From an uncultured Sutterella sp. (lineage in GTDB: Bacteria > Pseudomonadota > Gammaproteobacteria > Burkholderiales > Burkholderiaceae_F), in contig CAAGAT010000050.1 in the NCBI GenBank assembly GCA_900767875.1, positions 1 to 13,352 on the forward strand: 13,352 nucleotides of DNA, given 5' to 3'. This document shows, in pieces, positions 1 through 5,458 of this stretch (position 1 is the stretch's first letter; the number at the start of each line of letters is the position of its first letter). The notes below the pieces were generated by a model. That model had not been told where the DNA came from and did no database searches. It saw only the letters and a program-made list of their open reading frames with translations. The position numbers and the translations under genes were made by a program.

Positions 1-17
1 AAAATCAACCCGAGCGG

Positions 18-29
18 GAAAATATTTTC
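18..29. repeat. 12-bp AT-rich perfect palindrome
   Basis: GAAAATATTTTC is a perfect 12-bp palindrome. It is followed after AGT by another GAAAA, so TTTTC at 25-29 can also pair with GAAAA at 33-37. It lies in an AT-rich patch that contrasts with the GC-rich genes. It could be an operator half-site pair or simply AT-rich spacer. Nothing nearby in the window shows which gene it would serve. Confidence 0.3.
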
Positions 30-58
30 AGTGAAAACAATGAGATAAAAATGAATTC

Positions 59-89
59 GAGCGAACATTGACCTTAGTCAAGTTCGCTC
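59..89. repeat. Strong inverted repeat (hairpin) in left-edge spacer
   Basis: GAGCGAAC (59-66) pairs perfectly with GTTCGCTC (82-89). Inside it, TTGAC (68-72) pairs with GTCAA (77-81), leaving a single bulged A at 67 and a four-base loop CTTA. That gives 13 base pairs. No T-tract follows on the plus strand, so it is not a classical terminator. The left arm also contains TTGACC, a good sigma-70 -35 hexamer. The element may therefore be an operator overlapping a promoter, or an RNA structure. Confidence 0.6.
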
Positions 90-95
90 TAGGAT
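68..95 (+). promoter_or_regulatory. Possible sigma-70 promoter for a short plus-strand RNA
   Basis: TTGACC (68-73) resembles a -35 box and TAGGAT (90-95) a weak -10 box, spaced 16 bp. Transcription from about 102 would meet the terminator ending near 178, giving an RNA of about 75 nt with no obvious coding capacity. The -10 match is only four of six. This is a tentative call from sequence alone. Confidence 0.2.
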
Positions 96-140
96 CTAGT
101 TCGGGAGTTTGGGCTAAGACGGATTGAAAGCCCGAAAAAG

Positions 141-178
141 AACCCCCGGCCGTTTGCGCAGTCGGGGGTTTTCTCTTT
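141..178. terminator. Bidirectional intrinsic terminator
   Basis: AACCCCCG (141-148) pairs with CGGGGGTT (163-170) in a perfect 8-bp stem with a 14-base loop. On the plus strand the stem runs into TTCTCTTTCT. On the minus strand it is followed by CTTTTTC (read from 140 down). It lies 19 nt beyond the stop of the small membrane peptide gene, so it is the likely end of the minus-strand pan/argD transcript. It could also stop rightward transcription entering from the left edge. Confidence 0.8.
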
Positions 179-196
179 CTCGCGGACAAAGTCTTG

Positions 197-313
197 TTAG
201 CCGAAGACTTCGTGCTGCGTGAGAATGATGTTGTAAAGGAAGTAGATCAGCACCGCAGCCCCCGCAATGCGAAGGACGATGTCAAGAATCTTCTTGAATT
301 TTTCGTTGTCCAT
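197..313 (-). CDS. Small single-pass membrane protein, 38 aa
   Basis: I do not recognise the family. The ORF begins with ATG at 313 and ends at TAA (197-199). The peptide has a charged start (MDNEKFKKILD), then a hydrophobic stretch from about residue 12 to 31 containing IAGAAVLIYFLYNIIL, long enough for one membrane helix, and a short polar tail ending HEVFG. A Shine-Dalgarno-like AGGGA lies about 8 nt before the ATG. It starts 54 nt after the argD stop and ends just before a strong terminator, which fits a last cistron of the operon. Lysines at the N-terminal end would favour an N-in orientation. It is too short for routine gene calling. Function is unknown; a regulatory or complex-stabilising membrane peptide is possible but unproven. 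Confidence 0.65.
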   Translation of the reverse strand: MDNEKFKKILDIVLRIAGAAVLIYFLYNIILTQHEVFG

Positions 314-334
314 TGTCTTGTCCCTAGGAGGGCG

Positions 335-361
335 GCTTGGGGCGCACCCCTGCGCCCAAGC
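335..361 (-). other. Intercistronic hairpin between argD and the small membrane peptide gene
   Basis: GCTTGGG (335-341) pairs with CCCAAGC (355-361). After one bulged G, CGC (343-345) pairs with GCG (352-354), giving a 10-bp stem with loop ACCCCT. It starts 6 nt beyond the argD stop and has no T-tract on the minus strand. It is more likely an mRNA-stabilising or processing structure than a terminator. Confidence 0.5.
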
Positions 362-367
362 CTTGAG

Positions 368-1546
368 TTACTGAGCCGTGAATTCCTTGACGACGGCCGT
401 CACGCGCGCGATGAGCTCGTCGGCTTCGCGGCGCGAGATATTGAGGGCCGGCACGATGCGGATGACGTTGCCCGCGGTGACCGAGAAAAGCACGCGGTGC
501 TTGAGGCCAATCGCCAGGCACTGGTGCGCCGGACGATCAAGCACGACGCCGATCATCAGACCGCGGCCGCGCACTTGCACAAAGCCCGGAACGTCCTTGA
601 GGGCCTTGCGGAACCCTTCCTGCAGATACTCGCCCATCTTGGCGGCGTTTTCCACCAGATGTTCGTCCTCCATGATCGAGATGACGGTCGTGGCCGCGCG
701 CATCGCCAGCGGATTGCCGCCGAAGGTCGAGCCGTGGTTGCCCGGCGTAAAGACGCCGTAGGCCTTTTCGCCGCACACGAGAGCGCCGACGGGAACGCCG
801 CCGCCCAGAGCCTTCGCGAGGGTCATCACATCGGGCTTGATGCCCGAGTGCTGGAAGGCGAACCACTTTCCCGTGCGGCCCATGCCGCTCTGCACTTCGT
901 CGAGCATCATGAGCCAGTCGTGACGATCGCACAGTTCGCGAATGCCGCGCATCGTCTCGTCCGAGAACGGGATGATGCCGCCTTCGCCCTGCACCGTTTC
1001 GAGCATCACGGCGCAGATACCCGGCGTGGTCTTGGCCAGCCTCTCGATCATCTCGAGATCGCCGGCGGGCACGCGGATGAAGTCGGGCACATAGGGCTCG
1101 AAGTCACGGCGCACGTTGGGGTTGCCCGTGGCCGAGAGCGTGGCGATCGAGCGGCCGTGGAAGGCGTGTTCGAACACGATCACCTTGGGCTCGAGAAATC
1201 CCTTGGAGTGGCCGTACTTACGGGCCAGTTTGAAGGCCGCTTCGTTGGCTTCCAGACCAGAGTTGCAAAAGAAGCACCCGCGCAGGCCGCTCTTTTCGCA
1301 GATCTTGGCCGCGACCTCTTCCTGCAGATCGATGCGGAAGTAGTTCGAGACGTGAATGACTTCGGCGACCTGCTTTTGCAGGGCCGTCACCAGGCGCGGA
1401 TGGTTGTGCCCGACGGCGTTCACGGCGATGCCGGCAAAACCGTCAAGGTAGGTATTGCCTTCGGTATCGGTGAGCCACATCCCCTCTCCCTTTTCAAAGC
1501 AGACGGGGAGCGGAGAAAAAATCGGCAGCAGGTGCGACTTCGTCAT
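368..1546 (-). CDS. argD: Acetylornithine aminotransferase (ArgD), 392 aa
   Basis: This is a PLP-dependent class-III aminotransferase that makes N-acetylornithine from N-acetylglutamate semialdehyde in arginine synthesis. Many ArgD proteins also serve the succinyl-diaminopimelate step of lysine synthesis. Visible family marks are LDGFAGIAVNAVGHNHP near the N-terminus, the cofactor-site segment FCNSGLEANEAAFKLAR, FHGRS, LDEVQSGMGRTG, and LAKALGGG with the Schiff-base lysine at about residue 245. The frame is open to a TTG at 1573, but ATG at 1546 gives the normal family N-terminus (MTKSHLLPIF) and length. GAGAGG lies about 12 nt upstream of it. The 114-nt gap before it carries a minus-strand TAAAAT (1641-1636) without a good -35, so a separate promoter is possible but weak. 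It follows panD and precedes the small membrane peptide gene. Confidence 0.93.
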   Translation of the reverse strand: MTKSHLLPIFSPLPVCFEKGEGMWLTDTEGNTYLDGFAGIAVNAVGHNHPRLVTALQKQVAEVIHVSNYFRIDLQEEVAAKICEKSGLRGCFFCNSGLEANEAAFKLARKYGHSKGFLEPKVIVFEHAFHGRSIATLSATGNPNVRRDFEPYVPDFIRVPAGDLEMIERLAKTTPGICAVMLETVQGEGGIIPFSDETMRGIRELCDRHDWLMMLDEVQSGMGRTGKWFAFQHSGIKPDVMTLAKALGGGVPVGALVCGEKAYGVFTPGNHGSTFGGNPLAMRAATTVISIMEDEHLVENAAKMGEYLQEGFRKALKDVPGFVQVRGRGLMIGVVLDRPAHQCLAIGLKHRVLFSVTAGNVIRIVPALNISRREADELIARVTAVVKEFTAQ

Positions 1547-1660
1547 TTTTTTTACAAACCTCTCAAGACACAAACGTGAGGTTAAGGGATCGGGAAAAAA
1601 CCGCTTCTTTTTCCAGGGGTCGGAAAAATTGCCGTATTTTATGCTTTTTTGCGCGTTTGT

Positions 1661-2053
1661 TTAGTGCTGATCGTCAAGCCGGCCGTGTTTTTCATAGTGG
1701 GCGATCCGCGCGGGTTTGTTGGCCTCGTCGACGAACACCACGGTGGGCTTGTGCGTCTTGGCTTCCTCGCTCGTCATCGAGCAGTAGCACATGATGATCA
1801 CCTTGTCGCCTGTGCACACGCAGCGCGCCGCGGCGCCGTTCAGGCAAATCACGCCGCTGCCCGCTTCGCCTGCGATCGTATAGGTCGAAAAGCGCTCGCC
1901 GTTGTTGACGTCGACGATGTCGACGCGCTCGTACTCGCCGATGCCGCTTGCGCGCAACAGATCGTTGTCGATCGTGATCGAGCCCACATAGTCGAGTTCG
2001 GCCTGCGTCACCGTGGCGCGGTGAATCTTGGCCTTGAGCATCTGCACCTGCAT
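1661..2053 (-). CDS. panD: Aspartate 1-decarboxylase (PanD), 130 aa
   Basis: PanD makes beta-alanine from aspartate for pantothenate synthesis. It is a pyruvoyl enzyme made as a pro-protein that cleaves between Gly24 and Ser25. Both residues are present in the sequence YVGSITID. Other active-site residues also stand at the family positions: Lys9 and His11 (KIHR), Arg54, Thr57 and Tyr58 (RFSTY), and Asn72 in NGAAAR. Length is normal, with a few extra residues at the C-terminus. Its ATG lies 3 nt after the panC stop, so the two are very probably co-translated. An AT-rich weak hairpin (1593-1614) lies between this gene and argD and is not a convincing terminator. Confidence 0.96.
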   Translation of the reverse strand: MQVQMLKAKIHRATVTQAELDYVGSITIDNDLLRASGIGEYERVDIVDVNNGERFSTYTIAGEAGSGVICLNGAAARCVCTGDKVIIMCYCSMTSEEAKTHKPTVVFVDEANKPARIAHYEKHGRLDDQH

Positions 2054-2056
2054 GAT

Positions 2057-2911
2057 TTATTCGGCCGTCCGGTAAAAGTTGTCGATCAAACGAGTCTTGC
2101 CGATGTAAACGGCAATGGCAAAGAGAACGCAGCCCTTGACCGTCTCCACGGGCTCGATCGTGTCGGCGTCCACGGCCTGCACGTAGTCGATGCGCGCGAG
2201 CGGTTCGGTTTCAATGGTGCGCGTGATTTCGGCAATGACGGACGCCGTCGCCGTTTCACCCTTTTCCAAGAGGGCGCGACCCGCCGCCAGGGACTTGGAC
2301 AAAATGAGGGCGGCGCGGCGCTCTTCGTCACTGAGATACGTGTTGCGGCTCGACTTGGCCAGGCCGTCGGCCTCGCGCACGATCGGACAGCCCACCACCT
2401 GCAGGGGCATATTCAGGTCCCGAACCATGCGGCGGATCACCGCCAGCTGCTGGGCGTCCTTCTGACCGAAGTACGCACGGTCGGGCTGGGCGATGTTCAT
2501 GAGCTTCATGACGACCGTGGCCACGCCGCGGAAGTGAATCGGGCGGCTGCGGCCGCAAAGCTCGCGCGTCAGACCCTCGACCGTCACCCAGGTACAGGCG
2601 CCCGGCGCATACATGTCCGCGGGCGTCGGGGCAAAGACGAGGCTACCGCCGCACGCGGCAATGAGCTTCTTGTCGCGTTCAAAGTCGCGCGGATAGGCTT
2701 GCAGGTCTTCCGTGGGCCCGAACTGCGTGGGGTTGACGAAGACCGAAACGATCACGCGGTCGCACTCGGCCGCGGCGCGCTTGATGAGGCTCGCATGCCC
2801 CTCGTGCAGATAGCCCATGGTGGGCACCAGGCCGATCGTCAGGCCCTGCTTTTTCCATTCGCGCACCTGAGCCTGAACCTTTTCAGGCTGAGAACAAATG
2901 ATGAGTTCCAT
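2057..2911 (-). CDS. panC: Pantothenate synthetase (PanC), 284 aa
   Basis: PanC joins pantoate and beta-alanine using ATP, releasing AMP and pyrophosphate, in the cytoplasm. The nucleotidyltransferase-like fold is marked by PTMGYLHEGH (residues 30-39, the HIGH-type motif), VFVNPTQF (57-64), FGQKD (148-152) and KSSRN (186-190, KMSKS-type loop). Length matches the family. The start ATG at 2911 is followed by the usual N-terminal beta strand (ELIICSQPEKVQ). No good Shine-Dalgarno sequence precedes it; instead the upstream sequence is A-rich and lies just after a strong hairpin (2938-2957). It is the middle gene of a panB-panC-panD block that supplies both substrates and the ligase. Confidence 0.97.
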   Translation of the reverse strand: MELIICSQPEKVQAQVREWKKQGLTIGLVPTMGYLHEGHASLIKRAAAECDRVIVSVFVNPTQFGPTEDLQAYPRDFERDKKLIAACGGSLVFAPTPADMYAPGACTWVTVEGLTRELCGRSRPIHFRGVATVVMKLMNIAQPDRAYFGQKDAQQLAVIRRMVRDLNMPLQVVGCPIVREADGLAKSSRNTYLSDEERRAALILSKSLAAGRALLEKGETATASVIAEITRTIETEPLARIDYVQAVDADTIEPVETVKGCVLFAIAVYIGKTRLIDNFYRTAE

Positions 2912-2937
2912 TTTTTCAGTTTTTGTTTTTGCGTATC

Positions 2938-2957
2938 ACACGGTCCGGGGGCCGTGT
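2938..2957 (-). other. Hairpin between panB and panC
   Basis: ACACGG (2938-2943) pairs with CCGTGT (2952-2957), and an inner T-G pair and C-G pair extend the GC-rich stem. On the minus strand it is followed by GATACGC and A-runs, not a T-tract, so it should not stop panC transcription. It lies 26 nt before the panC start codon and could tune panC translation or mark an mRNA processing point. Confidence 0.45.
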
Positions 2958-2989
2958 CGGTGTTTTAAGCCGCCCGCTCGGGGCAGCCG

Positions 2990-3802
2990 TCAGTGAAAGG
3001 TTTCGGCCTCGGAGGGGAAGGTCCCCGCTTTGACGGCCGCATCGAATTGATTGAACGCCCGGCGCATCGCCTCGCCCACATCGGCAAAGCGGCGCACGAA
3101 CTTGGGACCGTAGTCGCAGTACTGCCCGAGCATATCCTGCGTGACGAGCACCTGCCCGTCGCAACCCGCGCCCGCACCGATGCCTATCGTCGGCACCGAC
3201 AGCTCTCGGGTGATGCGCTCGGCCAGGTCGGCGGGCACGCACTCAAGGACCACGGCAAAGGCGCCGGCCTGCTGCACGGCCAGGGCGTCCTCGAGAACGC
3301 GTCGCGCGGCCTCTTGGCCGCGGCCCTGCACCTTAAAGCCGCCGAGCTGCATGACCGACTGCGGGGTCATGCCCACATGGCCCATGACGGGAATGCCCGC
3401 AGCGACAATGCGCGCGATGGTCGAGGCCATCGTCACGCCGCCTTCGAGCTTGACGGCGCCGCAGTGGGTTTGCTTCAAAACACGGCCGGCGTTGCGCACG
3501 GCTTCTTCTTCGCTTACCTGATAGCTCATGAAGGGCATGTCCACCACGACGAGCGTGTTTTTCATGCCGCGCGCGACGGCCGCGCCGAACGTGATCATGT
3601 CCTCGACGGTAACGGCGAGCGTGTCGGGATAGCCGAGCATGACGTTGCCGAGGCTGTCGCCCACGAGCACGGCGTTGACGCCGCTCTCCTCAATGAGGCG
3701 CGCCGTCGTGTAGTCGTAGCAGGTGAGCATCGAAATGCGCTCACCTTTGGCCTTCATCGCGGCGAAGGTGGCGGCGGTGGTTCTTTTCTTTTCCGTAGAC
3801 AT
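2990..3802 (-). CDS. panB: 3-methyl-2-oxobutanoate hydroxymethyltransferase (PanB), 270 aa
   Basis: PanB transfers a hydroxymethyl group from methylene-tetrahydrofolate to alpha-ketoisovalerate, giving ketopantoate, the first committed step to pantothenate. The Mg-binding residues of the family fall at Asp49 (VGDSLG), Asp88 (VVVDMPFMSY) and Glu120 (VKLEGG). The catalytic Glu188 sits in VVLECVP, and PTIGIGAG is present. I chose ATG at 3802, which has GAGAGA 7 nt upstream and gives the normal length. The frame also allows GTG at 3817, which would overlap the holB stop by 4 nt (GTGA) and add five residues. Either way it is tightly coupled to holB. No panE gene for ketopantoate reduction is in the window; IlvC or a distant panE would have to do that step. 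Confidence 0.96.
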   Translation of the reverse strand: MSTEKKRTTAATFAAMKAKGERISMLTCYDYTTARLIEESGVNAVLVGDSLGNVMLGYPDTLAVTVEDMITFGAAVARGMKNTLVVVDMPFMSYQVSEEEAVRNAGRVLKQTHCGAVKLEGGVTMASTIARIVAAGIPVMGHVGMTPQSVMQLGGFKVQGRGQEAARRVLEDALAVQQAGAFAVVLECVPADLAERITRELSVPTIGIGAGAGCDGQVLVTQDMLGQYCDYGPKFVRRFADVGEAMRRAFNQFDAAVKAGTFPSEAETFH

Positions 3803-3813
3803 CCGGGGGTCTC

Positions 3814-4842
3814 TCACATGTGGCGGGCGTAGGAGATGAGCAGCGCCTCAATGACGACGCGCGCGTTCAAGGGGTGGTCGCTTACGCGGCGCACGTCCCG
3901 CACGGAATTGATCCAAGTATAAAGGGAGACGGGATCGGCGGCCTGCGCAATGGTTTCAATTTCCTTTGCACAATCAGGGAAGTAGCGCACGCCGGCACCA
4001 ACCTTGGCCCCGGCCAGATCCCAGGCCCAGCGCGAGAGCAACAGCCCGGCGGCCGACAAGGTCACGTCCTTGTCCACAAGGCTCGTGGCCAATTCGGGCG
4101 GCGCGGCGCGGCCGCGGGCAAGGTAATTGAGCACGCGCGATCGCATTTCGTCCGTGAGGCGAAAGCGCGGATCCTCCTCAAAGACGGCCAGGGGCATGCC
4201 CCCGGCTTCCGTCAGGCGCCGCTCGGCGTCCTGTACGCCTTGGCTATCAAGCCACGCCAGAGCTTCCTCGTGCGAGGGCGCACGGGCGCGAATCAGGCGA
4301 CAGCGCGAGCGGATCGTGGGCAGCACGCGGTCGATCTCGTCGGCCACGAGCATGAAGATCGTGTTTTCGGGCGGCTCCTCAAGGCTCTTTAAAAGCGAAG
4401 CGGCCGCCTCGGCGCGGATGCGGTCCGCCGGGTACACGAGCACGATGCGCACGCCGCCTTCGTGGCTTTTGAGGTTGAGAAAGTCCGTCAGGGCCCGCGT
4501 CTGATGAATGAGGATTTCGCGGTACACGCCCTTGCGGTCGCTCGCGGCCGAATCGGGCGGCACGTACGGGATGTCGCGCGGCAGGCTTTCGGCCTCGCTC
4601 ACGACGTAACGGATATCCGGGTGCGTGCCCGCCTTCACAAGGCGGCAGCCGTGGCAGTGCCCGCAGGGCGTGCCGTCGGCGTTGGGAGACGTGCACAGCA
4701 GGGAGCCCGCGAAGGCGCGCACCAAATCAAAGGTGCCCGTGCCGCGCGGCCCGTAGACGAGAATGCCGTTGGGCAATCGTCCCTTGAGGGCCAGCAGGGC
4801 CTCTTCGAGCTCGGTCTGCCAGGAATAGAGCTTTAAAGACAT
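3814..4842 (-). CDS. holB: DNA polymerase III subunit delta prime (HolB), 342 aa
   Basis: Delta prime is the fixed part of the clamp loader that opens the beta clamp for replication. The AAA+ fold is marked by a degenerate P-loop GPRGTGTF (31-38) that lacks the usual Lys, as is normal for delta prime, which does not hydrolyse ATP. It also has a four-Cys zinc site (Cys50, 60, 63, 66 in CGHCHGC context), LLKSLEEPP (150-158) and the SRC motif (179-181). ATG at 4842 overlaps the tmk TGA by one base, so translational coupling is likely, and GGGGTGG lies just upstream. An in-frame GTG at 4851 would add three residues. An insertion around residues 83-105 lies between the zinc site and the next AAA+ strand. 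Confidence 0.95.
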   Translation of the reverse strand: MSLKLYSWQTELEEALLALKGRLPNGILVYGPRGTGTFDLVRAFAGSLLCTSPNADGTPCGHCHGCRLVKAGTHPDIRYVVSEAESLPRDIPYVPPDSAASDRKGVYREILIHQTRALTDFLNLKSHEGGVRIVLVYPADRIRAEAAASLLKSLEEPPENTIFMLVADEIDRVLPTIRSRCRLIRARAPSHEEALAWLDSQGVQDAERRLTEAGGMPLAVFEEDPRFRLTDEMRSRVLNYLARGRAAPPELATSLVDKDVTLSAAGLLLSRWAWDLAGAKVGAGVRYFPDCAKEIETIAQAADPVSLYTWINSVRDVRRVSDHPLNARVVIEALLISYARHM

Positions 4843-5453
4843 CAGAGCCACCCCTGCGCCTCTGAGAGCAGCTCTTGGGTGATCGCCTCGGGCGCCAGGG
4901 ACGCATCCAGCGTCAAAAAGCGCTTGGGGTCGGCTTGGGCGCGGTCCAGATACGCGTTGCGCACCCGCGTGAAAAAGTCGCGGTTTTCCTTTTCGAAGCG
5001 ATCGGGCTCGCGGGTCGTGGCAAGGCGCTTGGCGGCGATGGCCGGATCCAGGTCAAAGACCACGGTTTTGTCCGGCCCGAAGCCCTCCTGCACCATCGCT
5101 TCGAGCGCGAGCACCTTTTGGGCCTCAAAGCCCTTGCCGCCGACCTGATAGGCGTAGGTGGCGTCGGTGAACCGATCCGAAAGCACCCAGGCGCCGCGCT
5201 GCAGCGCCGGCACGATCACGTCCGTGATGTGCTGCGAGCGGGCCGCAAAAAAGAGCAGCGTCTCGGCCATCAGATTCATGTCGTCGTTCAAAAGCAGCGC
5301 ACGGATCTTCTCGCCCAGGGGCGTGCCGCCGGGCTCGCGGGTGCGCACGACCTCGATGCCGCGGTCGGTCAAAAAGCGCTGCAGGGCTTGGATCTGGGTG
5401 GTTTTGCCCGCCCCGTCGATGCCCTCAAAGGTGATGAATTTGCCTCGTGTCAT
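4842..5453 (-). CDS. tmk: Thymidylate kinase (Tmk), 203 aa
   Basis: Tmk phosphorylates dTMP to dTDP, feeding DNA synthesis. The P-loop is FEGIDGAGKTT (9-19), followed by TREPGGTP (38-45), a DRF motif (93-95) and a lid region rich in Arg (RLATTREPDRFEKENRDFF without gaps would span the lid; key residues are the two Arg-Glu/Asp pairs). The P-loop lacks a basic residue after the first Gly while the lid is basic, which resembles the E. coli-type enzyme. It starts 5 nt after the mltG stop and its own stop overlaps the holB start. The order mltG-tmk-holB is widely conserved in gamma- and betaproteobacteria. Confidence 0.97.
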   Translation of the reverse strand: MTRGKFITFEGIDGAGKTTQIQALQRFLTDRGIEVVRTREPGGTPLGEKIRALLLNDDMNLMAETLLFFAARSQHITDVIVPALQRGAWVLSDRFTDATYAYQVGGKGFEAQKVLALEAMVQEGFGPDKTVVFDLDPAIAAKRLATTREPDRFEKENRDFFTRVRNAYLDRAQADPKRFLTLDASLAPEAITQELLSEAQGWL

Positions 5454-5458
5454 GAAAC

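Noticed and set aside
1..71. C-terminus of a plus-strand gene entering from the left
   Set aside because: All three plus frames remain open for only 10-22 codons and none can be preferred, so no coding claim is made.
194..1579. Long plus-strand ORF (461 codons) opposite argD
   Set aside because: It mirrors the codon pattern of argD, with His/Arg/Ala/Asp-rich translation and no recognisable domain. Long antisense frames are expected in GC-rich genes, and argD is unambiguous.
1593..1614. Hairpin between panD and argD as a terminator
   Set aside because: The stem is almost all A-T (two G-C pairs) with no proper T-tract after it on the minus strand; too weak to call.
1649..2968. Plus-strand ORF (439 codons) opposite panD and panC
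   Set aside because: It spans two well-defined minus-strand genes and their junction; composition is typical of a reverse-frame shadow (HDVGR-rich).
2912..2989. Riboswitch upstream of the pan genes
   Set aside because: The gaps at holB-panB and panB-panC are too short, and only a simple hairpin is present; no known ligand-binding fold was recognised.
2993..3832. Plus-strand ORF (279 codons) opposite panB
   Set aside because: Shadow of panB in the opposite frame; no domain and no ribosome site.
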